DNA from: Streptococcus oralis
GTDB lineage: Bacteria; Bacillota; Bacilli; Lactobacillales; Streptococcaceae
NCBI RefSeq assembly: GCF_004127215.1
Contig: NZ_QEWJ01000003.1
Span: 1 to 64,000, forward strand
Length of the DNA stretch: 64,000 nucleotides
Direction of reading: 5' to 3'
Below are positions 48,883-60,096 of this stretch, piece after piece. How positions within the stretch are numbered: position 1 is the first letter of the stretch; the number at the start of each line of letters is the position of its first letter. A model generated the notes under the pieces. It saw only the letters and a program-made list of their open reading frames with translations. It was not told the DNA's origin and ran no database searches. A program made the position numbers and the translations under genes.

Positions 48883-49968
48883 TTATGGATTTACCGCTGC
48901 GACTGCCTTCTGGCGGTCACGTTTCATTGTATTGGAACGCAATTGTCCACAAGCCGCATCAATATCTGTACCATGCTCTTGACGGACTACACAGTTAATC
49001 CCTTTTTTCTTGAGGGTATCATAGAAGGCCATCACCCGCTCTTTAGGACTACGGCTATATTGGTCATGTTCACTAACAGGGTTATAAGGAATCAAGTTTA
49101 CATAAGATAATTTCTTGATGTTCTTTAGCAATTCAGCCAACTCCAAGGCTTGTTCAACTCCATCATTGACTTCATTCAGCATGATGTATTCAAAGGTCAC
49201 ACGGCGATTGGTTGTCTCGATATAGTACTCAATAGCAGCAAAGAGTTTTTCAATCGGAAAGGCACGGTTAATTTTCATGATGCTTGAACGCAATTCATTA
49301 TTGGGTGCGTGAAGGGAAACAGCCAGATTAACCTGTACACCTTCATTAGCAAAGTCACGAATCTTATGGGCCAAACCTGAGGTTGAAACCGTGATATGAC
49401 GAGCACCGATAGCCATTCCCTTGTCATCATTGATAGTACGGACAAAATTCAAGACATTCTTGTAGTTATCAAATGGTTCACCAATTCCCATGACAACGAT
49501 ATGACTGACACGCTCGTCCTGACCACGCTCATCAAAGTATTTCTGAACCAACATGATCTGCGCTACGATTTCCCCGTTATTAAGGTCACGTTGCTTCTTA
49601 ATCAAGCCGGACGCACAGAAGGTACAACCAATATTACAGCCGACCTGAGTGGTCACACAGACTGACAGCCCGTAGTGTTGACGCATCAGTACTGTCTCAA
49701 TCAACATGCCATCTGGCAACTCAAAAAGATACTTAACAGTACCGTCAGCTGACTCTTGCACGATGCGTTGTTTCAATGGATTTACGACAAACTGCTCATT
49801 GAGCTTAGCAATCAAATCCTTGGAAAGATTGGTCATTTCTTCAAATGACTGGACACGTTTACGGTAGAGCCATTCCCAGATTTGATCTGCACGGAATTTC
49901 TTTTCTCCTTGTTCTAATACCCATTCTTGCATGGTTTGACGTGTTAAACTGTAAATAGACGGTTTCAT
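48883..49968 (-). CDS. rlmN: 23S rRNA (adenine2503-C2)-methyltransferase RlmN
   Basis: A 361-residue radical-SAM enzyme. The iron-sulfur motif [11 protein letters not shown] (CX3CX2C) lies near residue 115, and the catalytic mechanism cysteine is near residue 340 (DAACGQL). It methylates A2503 of 23S rRNA and A37 of some tRNAs, improving fidelity. GGAG site; follows yutD. Confidence 0.95.
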   Translation of the reverse strand: MKPSIYSLTRQTMQEWVLEQGEKKFRADQIWEWLYRKRVQSFEEMTNLSKDLIAKLNEQFVVNPLKQRIVQESADGTVKYLFELPDGMLIETVLMRQHYGLSVCVTTQVGCNIGCTFCASGLIKKQRDLNNGEIVAQIMLVQKYFDERGQDERVSHIVVMGIGEPFDNYKNVLNFVRTINDDKGMAIGARHITVSTSGLAHKIRDFANEGVQVNLAVSLHAPNNELRSSIMKINRAFPIEKLFAAIEYYIETTNRRVTFEYIMLNEVNDGVEQALELAELLKNIKKLSYVNLIPYNPVSEHDQYSRSPKERVMAFYDTLKKKGINCVVRQEHGTDIDAACGQLRSNTMKRDRQKAVAAVNP

Positions 49969-49988
49969 CTCTTCTCCTTATTCTCTAT

Positions 49989-50519
49989 CTATTTCTGACG
50001 AATGACAAAATGGCGCTGTCCCTTGTCCTCTTTCTGAGACTTTTGGTCCTTATGACGACGTCTATTTCTCTTATCCGCATGTGGCTTTCTCTTGTTTTGC
50101 GAAGGTTTCTTTCCTCTTCTAGGAAGGTTTTCCTCTTCCTTTTTACGCATTTTCTTGTCAAATGACGCACGCTTAGGTGCTTGATTTTCTAGAACAAAAT
50201 AGGCACAACCATAACTGCAATACTCTAAAAGATAGTCCTGTAAGCGACTGATCTTTTCAATTTTTTCCTCTGTTCGATCGTCTTTGTAAAAACCGCGTAG
50301 GCGAAGCTGTTCATTGCTCCAGTCCCCCACGACATAATCAAACTTGGTCAACACTTCTGAGAAGCGCTGGTTAAAGACTGTCACATCAAAAGCATCCTTG
50401 ATATTCTCAACCAAGGTAAAAGCAATCCCTTCAGTCTCAACCTTATCCCCATTTACCTGAAATTCTGGGCCAGGAAACTTGTTATAATTGTATAATTCAG
50501 GTGCAATTTCTTTACGCAT
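49989..50519 (-). CDS. YutD family protein with basic tail
   Basis: A 176-residue protein. The first 120 residues are the YutD domain (FDYVVGDWSNEQLRLRGFY, then YLLEYCSYGCAYFVLEN). The last 50 are almost entirely lysine, arginine and polar residues and likely disordered; they could bind RNA, which would fit the neighbouring rRNA and tRNA modifying and ribosome-associated genes. Function unknown. First gene of this unit. Confidence 0.85.
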   Translation of the reverse strand: MRKEIAPELYNYNKFPGPEFQVNGDKVETEGIAFTLVENIKDAFDVTVFNQRFSEVLTKFDYVVGDWSNEQLRLRGFYKDDRTEEKIEKISRLQDYLLEYCSYGCAYFVLENQAPKRASFDKKMRKKEEENLPRRGKKPSQNKRKPHADKRNRRRHKDQKSQKEDKGQRHFVIRQK

Positions 50520-50600
50520 AGTCTTCCTTTTCCACGATTACTTAACACTTTATTTTACCATATTTTCTAGCAGTTAGCACGTTTCTCATAAAAATGAAAA

Positions 50601-50624
50601 AAGTCTGACGATTCTGTCAGACTT
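50601..50624 (-). terminator. Terminator of sodA
   Basis: Perfect 9-base stem AAGTCTGAC / GTCAGACTT with a T run in the minus direction. A weaker hairpin (AAGAG/CTCTT) lies between it and the stop codon. Confidence 0.8.
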
Positions 50625-50672
50625 CTGCCTTATAAACCAAAAAAGAGAAGATTGACTCTTCCCTCCATATTT

Positions 50673-51278
50673 TTATTTAGCTGCTGCGTAAAGCTCATCT
50701 ACTTTGTTCCAGTTAATCACTGAGAAGAAAGCTTTGATGTAGTCAGGACGCACGTTGCGGTACTTCACGTAGTAAGCATGTTCCCAAACGTCCAAGCCCA
50801 AAATTGGTTTTTTGCCTTCTGAGATTGGTGTGTCTTGGTTTGCTGTTGAAGTTACTTCAAGCTTCCCTTCTTTGTTGACAACCAACCATGCCCATCCAGA
50901 ACCGAAGCGAGTTGTAGCTGCTGCTGTAAAGGCTACTTGGAATTCTTCAAATGAACCAAATGTTGCATTGATTGCTGCTGCAAGTTCTGCTGATGGAGCA
51001 GTTTTTTCAGGAGTCATCAATTCCCAGAAAAGAGCATGGTTCAAGTGTCCACCACCATTATTGATAAGTGCTTGACGGATATCAGCTGGGATAGAGTCTA
51101 CATCAGCAAGCAAAACTTCAAGGTCTTCACCAATTTCAGGGTGTTTTTCAAGAGCTGCATTGGCATTGTTGACATAAGTTTGATGGTGTTTGTCATGGTG
51201 CAAGTGCATTGTTTCTGCATCGATGTATGGTTCCAAAGCGTCGTATGCGTATGGAAGGTCTGGTAAGATAATAGCCAT
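50673..51278 (-). CDS. sodA: Superoxide dismutase (Mn/Fe type)
   Basis: A 201-residue enzyme dismutating superoxide in the cytosol. Metal ligands lie in [23 protein letters not shown] and [18 protein letters not shown]. The [11 protein letters not shown] and QDTPISEG pattern is the manganese type of streptococci. Own promoter; AGAGG site. Confidence 0.96.
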   Translation of the reverse strand: MAIILPDLPYAYDALEPYIDAETMHLHHDKHHQTYVNNANAALEKHPEIGEDLEVLLADVDSIPADIRQALINNGGGHLNHALFWELMTPEKTAPSAELAAAINATFGSFEEFQVAFTAAATTRFGSGWAWLVVNKEGKLEVTSTANQDTPISEGKKPILGLDVWEHAYYVKYRNVRPDYIKAFFSVINWNKVDELYAAAK

Positions 51279-51309
51279 CTGTAATACCTCTTTTTCTTTC
51301 TATATGAAA

Positions 51310-51338
51310 ATGATAACGCAATCATCCTCTTTTTTCAA
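51310..51338 (-). promoter_or_regulatory. Promoter of sodA
   Basis: Minus strand -35 TTGAAA (51333-51338), 17-base spacer, -10 TATCAT (51310-51315). It starts inside the gap after holA, so sodA can be made separately from holA. Confidence 0.6.
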
Positions 51339-51347
51339 GTTTTTTGC

Positions 51348-52385
51348 TCAATTTGTCTCTGCCGCGATCTGCAAAAGTGCCTTTTCAAACAGGTACCCTT
51401 TTTCATAGACACCTGTCTTAATCTGGTAGTCTGTTTCAATCAAATAAGAAATCGCTCGCTTGAGAAAGGCCAAGGAAATCCCTCTCGAATCTCTCAATGC
51501 AAACTTGATTTGATAAGGATTAGGATTGCGCCCCAAGTAAGTTCCCAGACTGCTTGCGATCTGCGATTCCGTCTGACCAGTCTCTGATAAAATCTTCACT
51601 TGGGTAAAGGTACGAAACTGTCCCAACATAACAGCTATGAGCTTGATTTCATCCTCCCCTTGCAAGGTCAAATCTCTAACCAAGTCACGCGCCTGGTCGA
51701 TTTTTTTGCCCAAGATAAGCTGAGTCAAATCAAAAATATTGTCCTGCAAGGTCTTTGGAATAGCCTCGACAATGTCCTTCTCCTCAATCATGCCGTCTGA
51801 TTTATAAGACTGCAAAAAAAGGAGATTTTTCTGGATTTCACTAAATTGAAAACCAGATTTGAGAAGTAGATTTTCAAAAGATTGCCCCACAAACTGCAAA
51901 CCTTGTGTCTGACTCCATTTTTGGAAATACTGGCGCAGTTCTTGTTCTTTGGCTTCTACTGCATCAAAAACCTTAGCATCACGCTTAAGTAATTTGACCA
52001 ACCGTCTCTTACTGTCCAGTTTTCCTTCCGCAAATATCAATAACTTGGTTGTCGGTGAAGGATTGTCAAGGTATTCCTCAAATGATTTGAGCTCATCATC
52101 TGCTAAAAAGCGTTTCTTGGCTGTTGTGATATCGACAAAATGGTCTAATATCACGATTTTCTCATCCGCAAAGAAAGGGAGACTGACCAGCTCCAACTCT
52201 AAGTCTTTATAAGCTACTTCTTTCATATCAAAGTAAGCAAAATTGAGATCAGCTGGATCATAACCAATCTGTTTCAACACTTGACTCTTCATAACTTCAA
52301 ACTGGCCCTGGTCTGTCCCTGTAAATAGGTTCAAGCTAGATAGATTTGATAACGTCAACTTCTGACTGTCTTCAATGGCTAGCAT
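51348..52385 (-). CDS. holA: DNA polymerase III subunit delta
   Basis: A 345-residue clamp-loader wrench subunit that opens the beta clamp. It has the delta-type AAA+ fold without a Walker A motif and the N-terminal clamp-binding region (DLNFAYFDMKEVAY). Length and C-terminal collar domain normal. GGAG site. Upstream of sodA. Confidence 0.93.
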   Translation of the reverse strand: MLAIEDSQKLTLSNLSSLNLFTGTDQGQFEVMKSQVLKQIGYDPADLNFAYFDMKEVAYKDLELELVSLPFFADEKIVILDHFVDITTAKKRFLADDELKSFEEYLDNPSPTTKLLIFAEGKLDSKRRLVKLLKRDAKVFDAVEAKEQELRQYFQKWSQTQGLQFVGQSFENLLLKSGFQFSEIQKNLLFLQSYKSDGMIEEKDIVEAIPKTLQDNIFDLTQLILGKKIDQARDLVRDLTLQGEDEIKLIAVMLGQFRTFTQVKILSETGQTESQIASSLGTYLGRNPNPYQIKFALRDSRGISLAFLKRAISYLIETDYQIKTGVYEKGYLFEKALLQIAAETN

Positions 52386-52417
52386 CTTCTCTCCTTTCTT
52401 CTGATTTTTTACTAACT

Positions 52418-53353
52418 TTAATCAATATAGCGCAATTTCCCACGGAAATCTTCTAGTCTCTCGTACCCTTTTTCCGCCATGATTGCTTTCAGTTCATTGG
52501 TAATGCGTTCAAAAACACCGACGCCTTCTTTGTGAAGGGTAGTCCCTACTTGCACCATACTCGCACCGCAGAGGATGTGTTCAAAGGCATCACGACCCGT
52601 TAGAACACCACCCGTTCCGATGATTTGGATTTGGGGATTTAAACGTTGGTAAAAGGCGTGCACATTGGCTAGAGCAGTCGGTTTGATATACTCTCCACCA
52701 ATGCCACCAAAACCATTCTTAGGACGAATCACGACAGACTCGTCTTCTATATAAAGGCCGTTTCCGATAGAGTTAACACAGTTAACAAACTTGAGCGGAT
52801 ATTTGTTAAAAATAGCTGCCGCTTGATCAAAGTGAACAATATCAAAATAAGGTGGCAACTTGATTCCAAGAGGTTTGGTAAAGTAGGCAAATACCTCTGA
52901 CAAGATACGGTCTGTTGTTTCAAAATCATAGGCAATCTGAGGTTTTCCTGGAACATTTGGACAAGAGAGATTAAGCTCTGTTAGTCCTTTGAATTCACTC
53001 TCTTGAACTTTTTTCAAGATGGTATGTGTTTCTGCTGGAGACATGCCAACTAGAGATAGGAAGAAAGTTCGGTTTGGCTCTCTTTCCTGCAAGTCCAAAA
53101 GATAGTCCAGATAGTAGTCTAAGCCATTATTTGGTAAGCCCATGGAGTTGATAGAACCAAGTGGAACATCCTGATAACGTGGCTCAGGATTGCCCTGACG
53201 AAAGTCCAAGGTCGCTGTCTTCGTGACAAAAGTACCCGCTGCTGAGTTTTTGACCCCTTCAAGCTCTTCTATCGTCATACAAGCCACACCCGCTGCATTC
53301 ATCAAGCAATTGTCAAACTCAAAGCCAGCAATTTGTGTTTTCGTTGATACCAT
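52418..53353 (-). CDS. pyrD: Dihydroorotate dehydrogenase, class 1A
   Basis: A 311-residue soluble FMN enzyme that oxidises dihydroorotate to orotate in pyrimidine synthesis, with fumarate as acceptor in class 1A. The active-site cysteine is in [13 protein letters not shown] (about residue 130), and the FMN-binding [20 protein letters not shown] is near the end. The lack of a pyrK partner next to it fits class 1A. An extended -10 TGGTATAAT lies 35-43 bases upstream of the start, with GGAGG between. Confidence 0.94.
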   Translation of the reverse strand: MVSTKTQIAGFEFDNCLMNAAGVACMTIEELEGVKNSAAGTFVTKTATLDFRQGNPEPRYQDVPLGSINSMGLPNNGLDYYLDYLLDLQEREPNRTFFLSLVGMSPAETHTILKKVQESEFKGLTELNLSCPNVPGKPQIAYDFETTDRILSEVFAYFTKPLGIKLPPYFDIVHFDQAAAIFNKYPLKFVNCVNSIGNGLYIEDESVVIRPKNGFGGIGGEYIKPTALANVHAFYQRLNPQIQIIGTGGVLTGRDAFEHILCGASMVQVGTTLHKEGVGVFERITNELKAIMAEKGYERLEDFRGKLRYID

Positions 53354-53489
53354 GATTCTGATCCTCCAGATTCCTTTTATTTCTAATATTATACCATACT
53401 TTAAGATTTTCTCTTTGAGAAACTAATTTCTATATAAAACGTTCGGTTTTGTAAATTGAAAGAATTTTTAGAAAATTTCTGTTTTTTTC

Positions 53490-53518
53490 TTTACACTAAA
53501 AAAAAATTCTGCTATAAT
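53490..53518 (+). promoter_or_regulatory. Promoter of gdhA
   Basis: -35 TTTACA (53490-53495), 17-base spacer, perfect -10 TATAAT (53513-53518), 40 bases before the ATG. Confidence 0.75.
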
Positions 53519-53539
53519 GTCTCATGTAATAAAATATAA

Positions 53540-54904
<1,365 letters not shown>

Positions 54905-54934
54905 TTAGTCAATACATCCTTTCGGAGGACAATC

Positions 54935-55420
54935 ATGAACTTACGGCCAATGGAAGAGAGAGACAATTTAGCTGTAGCGCAACTCATTCGAACTAGCCTT
55001 GAAGAATTCGGGCTTGACAAACCAGGAACTGTCTACTTTGATTCTCATCTAGATCATTTGGCCGACTTTTATCAACATCAAGAGAAGGCAGCTTACTTTG
55101 TTCTGGAAGATGAAGGGCATCTCGTTGGCTGTGGTGGCTTTGCACCTGTGTCTGATAAGATTGCTGAATTACAAAAACTGTATGTCGCTAAAAACAGTCG
55201 TGGCAAAGGTTATTCCAGTCGGCTGATAAAGCAGATCGTCCAAAATGTCCGCCTAGCAGGTTATGAACAGCTTTATCTAGAAACCTCTACTGAACTGGCT
55301 ACGGCCGTGGTCGTCTATCAACACTATGGTTTTAAACCACTGCAACAACCACTTTCTAACGCTACCGGCCACCCAGCTATGAATATCTGGATGATAAAAT
55401 CTCTCTTATCAGATGAATAG
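54935..55420 (+). CDS. GNAT-family N-acetyltransferase
   Basis: A 161-residue acetyltransferase. The acetyl-CoA loop is SRGKGYSSRLIKQI (about residues 88-101), preceded by EIAELQKLYV (beta-4) and followed by YLETSTELATAVVVYQHYGF. Substrate unknown; might act on an amino acid or antibiotic. Strong CGGAGG site. It lies between the intact gdhA end and a remnant gdhA end, so it is probably acquired and expressed from the gdhA promoter. Confidence 0.85.
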   Translation: MNLRPMEERDNLAVAQLIRTSLEEFGLDKPGTVYFDSHLDHLADFYQHQEKAAYFVLEDEGHLVGCGGFAPVSDKIAELQKLYVAKNSRGKGYSSRLIKQIVQNVRLAGYEQLYLETSTELATAVVVYQHYGFKPLQQPLSNATGHPAMNIWMIKSLLSDE

Positions 55421-55430
55421 AGGTCAGTAT

Positions 55431-55530
55431 ACTCTGGTCGAGTTGAGGTCATCAGTACCAACACCCTCAACACAGTTAAAACAACTTTCAAAAATGTAGC
55501 CAAGGCTATGATAGTCAAGGTATTGTTTAA
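55431..55530 (+). pseudogene. Decayed second copy of the gdhA 3' end
   Basis: From ATCAGTACCAACACC to the final GGTATTGTTTAA this matches the last 130 bases of gdhA, with point changes and an internal deletion of about 55 bases (between ACAACT and the AAAATGTAGCC part). It keeps the stop codon TTTAA. More decayed than the sufB and metG copies. A terminator follows 24 bases on. Confidence 0.8.
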
Positions 55531-55554
55531 GCACTATCAAACTATAACTCAAAG

Positions 55555-55586
55555 AAATCCGACTGCTTGTGAAAGTAGCCGGATTT
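55555..55586 (+). terminator. Terminator, probably ancestral for gdhA
   Basis: AAATCCG...CTTGTGAAAG...CGGATTT stem followed by five T. It lies after the decayed gdhA copy and now serves gdhA plus the GNAT gene. Confidence 0.75.
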
Positions 55587-55602
55587 TTATATATCTAATT
55601 TT

Positions 55603-55956
55603 TCAAAAAACTTGCCTGCTGACTGCTTTTTTTTTTAGCTTCTCCAGCAGCTCATTCTCCAGAAAAGGACTTAGTTCGTCAAAATATCGACAAACCTTAA
55701 AGACAGTTTCTCTGTCCAACTGGTCAAAAGCTAGTTCGTAATAGTCCTTATGATGGTACCAGTTCTGGTCATAGTTGATATCTGTTCGCTGATAGTAGAC
55801 GATGTTCTGCTTCGGTGTCAGGTAAAGCTTCTGTGTTAGAATGCTTTTCTGATCTTTGGACAGCTTGCTACGATTGAAAATCTTGACACCTTGAAAAATC
55901 TTGCGCTCATGGATACCTTAATTTGTAACTTTCAATTCGGCTCTTTTATAGTGCAT
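55603..55956 (-). pseudogene. Unidentified 117-codon gene with a nonsense codon at position 13
   Basis: The ATG at 55956 has a perfect GGAGG seven bases upstream and opens MHYKRAELKVTN, then TAA (55918-55920). The same frame then continues without a break for 104 codons: GIHERKIFQGVKIFNRSKLS, then a tyrosine-rich part (KQNIVYYQRTDINYDQNWYH) and an acidic helix ending in lysines. No family recognised. A single point mutation (for example a lysine or glutamate codon to TAA) explains the stop. The lysine tract is a 10-base A run that could also vary in length. Confidence 0.6.
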
Positions 55957-56020
55957 ATAGTCACCTCCAGAAATTACCTACATTATATCAGGTTCAGACA
56001 GATTTTCAAGCAAAAATGTG

Positions 56021-56227
56021 TCATTGCCAAAAGTCTTTCGTCACCTCTAAAATCTCTTCTGTCGGTGTTACTGTCGCTTCAATAATGCTCTTGCCAGTCT
56101 TTTTCAGATAGGCTTGTATCAGATGATAGCCATAAGTATAGCCCGCAGCATAAGGCATACCGACTGGTATTTGACCTTGAATCTCAGCGATTTCATCACC
56201 GTAGAGATAAGGTGCCATTTCCGCCAT
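56021..56227 (-). pseudogene. C-terminal fragment of a DUF2268-type putative protease
   Basis: A 68-codon remainder reading GMPYAAGYTYGYHLIQAYLK, like the C-terminal part of DUF2268 (predicted zinc-dependent protease) proteins, which are about 250-300 residues long. The frame extends a further 15 or so codons upstream through the potD terminator before a stop. The HExxH part is missing, so it is not functional. Confidence 0.55.
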
Positions 56228-56256
56228 CCCTGTTAGCTGAAGCTGACTAGAAAAGT

Positions 56257-56299
56257 AAAAAACAATAGAATCGGATTTTAACTCATTCTACTGTTTTTT
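56257..56299 (-). terminator. Terminator of murB-potABCD
   Basis: AAAAAACAATAGAAT / ATTCTACTGTTTTTT, 15-base stem with one mismatch and a T run, 16 bases past the potD stop. Confidence 0.8.
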
Positions 56300-56314
56300 C
56301 TTTATTCTATCTTT

Positions 56315-57385
56315 CTACTTCCGATACATTTTAAACTGTAGGAAGAGGTCGCTATATTTGCCTGTCCATTTATGGTCAAACTTCTCATAAACTTCTAGGT
56401 GTTTCATGGTATCAGCGTCTGGATAGAAGGCCTTATCTTCCTGGGTCTCCTCTGGGAGCATTTCCTTGGCTGGTAGGTTTGGTGTTGAGTAGCCCACATA
56501 CTCCGCATTTTTCAGAGCATTTTCAGGTTTCAACATAAAGTTGATAAAGGCATAAGCTGCATCTTGGTTTTTCACGGTTTTTGGGATGACTATGTTATCA
56601 AACCAGAGGTTGCTGGCCTCAGTCGGGACGACATACTTGAGGTTAGGATTTTTCTCCAACATCTGGCTGGCTTCCCCTGAGAAGGTCACCCCGATAGCAG
56701 CATTGTTCTGAATCATGTAACCTTTCATCTCGTCCGCCACAATGGCCTTGATATTTGGAGTCAGTTTGTAGAGTTTGTTTACCGTTTCCTCCAACTGCTG
56801 AGGATCCTTTGAGTTGAGGCTGTAACCGAGCGAGTTAAGCCCGAGCCCCAGCACCTCACGTGCCCCATCAAAGAGCATGATAGAATCCTTATATTCTGGC
56901 TTCCAGAGATCATCCCAATGCTCAGGAGCCTCATCTACCATGGTTTCGTTGTAGACAATTCCCAAAGTACCCCAGAAATAAGGAATGGAGAATTTATTAC
57001 CCGGGTCAAAAGACTGGTTGAGGAACTCAGGTCCGATATTTTCGATTCCTTCAATTTTTGAATAATCAAGAGGAACCAAGAGGTCTTCGTCCTTCATCTT
57101 GTTAATCATGTATTCACTTGGGATGGCAATATCATAGGTTGTTCCACCCTGCTTGATTTTCGTGTACATGGCTTCGTTAGAGTCAAAGGTCTCGTACTGA
57201 ACTTGGATTCCCGTTTCTTCTGTAAATTTCTCCAAGAGTTCGGGATCAATGTAGTCTCCCCAGTTGTAAATAACCAGTTTTTGACTATCTCGACTGTTGA
57301 TTTTACTATCTAGATGGTGGGCAATCCCCCACAAGACAAGGATAATCGCCGCAATTCCTGCTAAAAATGAATAGAGTTTTTTCAT
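56315..57385 (-). CDS. potD: Spermidine/putrescine-binding protein PotD
   Basis: A 356-residue polyamine-binding protein. The N-terminus is a membrane segment (LAGIAAIILVLWGIAHHL) with no lipobox cysteine, so it is probably held as an uncleaved anchor or released by signal peptidase I. The mature part has the PotD/F fold (LVIYNWGDYIDPELLEKF). Overlaps the potC stop by four bases (ATGA). Feeds polyamine to PotABC. Confidence 0.94.
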   Translation of the reverse strand: MKKLYSFLAGIAAIILVLWGIAHHLDSKINSRDSQKLVIYNWGDYIDPELLEKFTEETGIQVQYETFDSNEAMYTKIKQGGTTYDIAIPSEYMINKMKDEDLLVPLDYSKIEGIENIGPEFLNQSFDPGNKFSIPYFWGTLGIVYNETMVDEAPEHWDDLWKPEYKDSIMLFDGAREVLGLGLNSLGYSLNSKDPQQLEETVNKLYKLTPNIKAIVADEMKGYMIQNNAAIGVTFSGEASQMLEKNPNLKYVVPTEASNLWFDNIVIPKTVKNQDAAYAFINFMLKPENALKNAEYVGYSTPNLPAKEMLPEETQEDKAFYPDADTMKHLEVYEKFDHKWTGKYSDLFLQFKMYRK

Positions 57386-58155
57386 GCTCGCTCCTCCTTC
57401 TCACGTGAGATAAAGTAATATCCAACAACTAGGATAATACTAAAAAGAAAGACGAGAGCAGACAGGGCATTGATTTCTAGCGAAATTCCCTTACGAGCAC
57501 GAGAGTATATCTCGACTGACAGGGTTGAAAAGCCATTTCCCGTCACAAAGAAGGTCACAGCAAAGTCATCCAGCGAATAAGTAAAGGCCATGAAATAACC
57601 TGCAATAATAGACGGAGTCAGGTAAGGAAGCATGATTTCCTTGAACATCTGAAACTGGCTGGCACCAAGGTCATAAGCCGCATGAATCATGTCATCATTC
57701 ATCTCCTTGAGACGAGGCAAGACCATCAAGACCACGATAGGGATGGAAAAGGCCACGTGACTAGATAGAACCGTCAAAAAACCAAGAGAAAACTTAAGCT
57801 GGGTAAAGAGAATCAAGAAGCTAGCACCAATCATAACGTCAGGCGCAACCATGAGGATATTATTAAGCGATAGAAAGGCTTCTTGGTATTTCTTACGAGA
57901 CTGATAGATATAGATGGCTCCGAAAGTCCCGATAATGGTCGCAATCAAGGCCGATAGAAAGGCCAAGAAGAAGGTTTGGGTGAGGATCAACATGAGACGA
58001 CCGTCACCAAACATGGTTTTAAAATGGTTCAGGCTAAAGCCTGTAAAGCTGTTCATATCATCGCCAGCATTAAAGGCATAGCCAATCAAGTAAAAAATTG
58101 GCAAATAAAGGATGATAAAGACAAAGGCTAGGTAGAGATTGGCAAATTTTTTCAT
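57382..58155 (-). CDS. potC: Polyamine ABC transporter permease PotC
   Basis: A 257-residue permease with six membrane helices and the EAA loop (AAYDLGASQFQMFKEIMLPYLTPSI). The start giving [10 protein letters not shown] overlaps the potB stop as ATGA; an earlier in-frame ATG is not needed. Confidence 0.93.
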   Translation of the reverse strand: MKKFANLYLAFVFIILYLPIFYLIGYAFNAGDDMNSFTGFSLNHFKTMFGDGRLMLILTQTFFLAFLSALIATIIGTFGAIYIYQSRKKYQEAFLSLNNILMVAPDVMIGASFLILFTQLKFSLGFLTVLSSHVAFSIPIVVLMVLPRLKEMNDDMIHAAYDLGASQFQMFKEIMLPYLTPSIIAGYFMAFTYSLDDFAVTFFVTGNGFSTLSVEIYSRARKGISLEINALSALVFLFSIILVVGYYFISREKEERA

Positions 58156-58958
58156 CGTTCTCTCCTTTCCTTGGTCACCCACATAGTGATAAACATGGTC
58201 AGGATGAGAATCACACCGATGGTTGAACCCATACCATAGTTGTCATTGGTTAGAAAATTCTGCTCAATGGCCGTCCCCAAAGTAATCACTCGGTTACCCC
58301 CAATCAAACGTGTCAGCATGAAGAGGCTCAAGCTGGGGATAAAGACAGACTGAACCCCACTTCTCACTCCATTCATCGATAGAGGGAAGATGACATGGCG
58401 GAAGGTTTCCCACTTGGTCGCACCGAGGTCATAGCTGGCATTGATGAGGTTGTTGTCCATATCATCCAAAACATTGAAGATCGGTAAAATCATAAAGGGA
58501 AGCTCGATATAGCTTGCGACAAAGATAAAGGAGAAATCCGTAAAGAGCAACTGCTGAGCACCGATTCCGATAAATTCCAAGAATTGGTTAATAGAGCCAT
58601 TCTGCCCAAAAATTCCGATAAAGGCATAGGTCTTAAGGAGTAGGTTGATCCAAGTAGGCAGGATAATCAGCATGAGCCAGAGTTGACGATGCTTGAGACG
58701 AGTCAAAAAGAGGGCTGTAGGGTAACTGATTAAAAGCGTCACCAGAGTCACAATCCCTGCATAAAGCACAGAGTTGAAGCTCATTTTAAGGTAGGTCAAG
58801 TTTTGTGACGCAAAGTAGGATTTATAGTTTTCTAAACTAAACTGCCCTTCAATGTTGAAAAAGGATTGACCGAAAATCAAGACCAAGGGTGCGAGAACAA
58901 AGAGGGCAATCCAAAGCATGTAGGGCACTACAAAGAGTTTAGAGGTTGTTTTCTTCAT
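58152..58958 (-). CDS. potB: Polyamine ABC transporter permease PotB
   Basis: A 268-residue permease with six membrane helices and the EAA loop ([20 protein letters not shown]). Start behind GGAGG; overlaps the potA end by 20 bases. Confidence 0.93.
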   Translation of the reverse strand: MKKTTSKLFVVPYMLWIALFVLAPLVLIFGQSFFNIEGQFSLENYKSYFASQNLTYLKMSFNSVLYAGIVTLVTLLISYPTALFLTRLKHRQLWLMLIILPTWINLLLKTYAFIGIFGQNGSINQFLEFIGIGAQQLLFTDFSFIFVASYIELPFMILPIFNVLDDMDNNLINASYDLGATKWETFRHVIFPLSMNGVRSGVQSVFIPSLSLFMLTRLIGGNRVITLGTAIEQNFLTNDNYGMGSTIGVILILTMFITMWVTKERRER

Positions 58959-60096
58959 CTCTTTCCTCCTCGATCGCGTTAATCAGACCTGCTTCTTGCT
59001 CTTCGATTTCTACGTATTCTTCGATACGAGCATCGAACTCTTCTTCGGTTTCGTTGAGACGCATGATGTGGATATCTTCTGGTTCAAAGTCCAGACCGAT
59101 TTCCTCGCCAACAATTGCCTTACGAGTCGAGTGAATCATCCATTCATTTCCGAGTTCGTCATAGGCGATAATCTCGTAGTGAACTCCGCGGAAAAGCTGA
59201 GTATCCACCTTAACTTGGAGCTTGCCTTCTTCAGGAAGGGTAATGCGCAAGTCCTCTGGACGAATGACAACCTCAACAGGCTCATTTGGCTTCATCCCCC
59301 CGTCGACTGCTTCAAATCGTTTGCCGTTGAACTCGACCAAGTAGTCCTCAATCATGGTTCCTGGCAAGATATTTGACTCACCGATAAAGGTGGCAACAAA
59401 GTGGTTGATTGGCTCATCGTAGATGTCCACAGGCGTTCCAGACTGAACAATCTCGCCATCATTCATAACGAAAATCCAGTCACTCATGGCAAGAGCTTCT
59501 TCCTGATCGTGAGTGACAAAGACAAAGGTAATCCCCAATCGTTGTTGCAATTCACGCAGTTCGTACTGCATATCTGTTCGCAACTTCAAGTCCAGCGCTG
59601 ACAAGGGCTCGTCCAGCAAGACCACACGGGGCTGGTTGATAATAGCACGGGCAATGGCTACACGCTGACGTTGTCCTCCAGAGAGTTTACGGATGGAACG
59701 TTTTTCATACCCTTCCAACTGAACCATCTTGAGAACTGCCGCTACACGTTGTTCGATTTCTTTCTTGTCGATTTTACGCAAGCGGAGTGGAAAGGCAACA
59801 TTTTCAAACACATTCATATGTGGAAACAAGGCATAGGATTGAAAGACGGTATGAACATCACGTTTATTGGTTGGAATATCATTGATCCGCACCCCATCCA
59901 GTAAAATATCCCCTGTCGTCGCATCCAGTAAACCTGCAATGATATTCAGAATGGTTGATTTTCCTGAACCAGATGCACCCAAAAGAGTGTAAAATTTCCC
60001 TTCTTCCAACTCAAAGTTGATGTCTTTGAGAACCTTGGTATTGCTGTCTTCAAAAACTTTAGAGACGTTTTTGAATTCAATAATTGGTTTTTTCAA
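58939..60096 (-). CDS. potA: Polyamine ABC transporter ATPase PotA
   Basis: A 385-residue ATPase with Walker [10 protein letters not shown] (residues 37-45), signature [15 protein letters not shown], Walker [13 protein letters not shown], and a C-terminal TOBE regulatory domain (about 240-350) plus an acidic tail. The start is TTG (60094-60096), which gives the conserved [13 protein letters not shown]; a nearby ATG is in another frame and ends after eight codons. It follows a 159-base structured leader after murB. Confidence 0.94.
   Translation of the reverse strand: MKKPIIEFKNVSKVFEDSNTKVLKDINFELEEGKFYTLLGASGSGKSTILNIIAGLLDATTGDILLDGVRINDIPTNKRDVHTVFQSYALFPHMNVFENVAFPLRLRKIDKKEIEQRVAAVLKMVQLEGYEKRSIRKLSGGQRQRVAIARAIINQPRVVLLDEPLSALDLKLRTDMQYELRELQQRLGITFVFVTHDQEEALAMSDWIFVMNDGEIVQSGTPVDIYDEPINHFVATFIGESNILPGTMIEDYLVEFNGKRFEAVDGGMKPNEPVEVVIRPEDLRITLPEEGKLQVKVDTQLFRGVHYEIIAYDELGNEWMIHSTRKAIVGEEIGLDFEPEDIHIMRLNETEEEFDARIEEYVEIEEQEAGLINAIEEERDEENNL

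Noticed and set aside
58996-59376. 126-codon plus-strand frame inside potA
   Set aside because: Antisense shadow of potA with no ribosome site.
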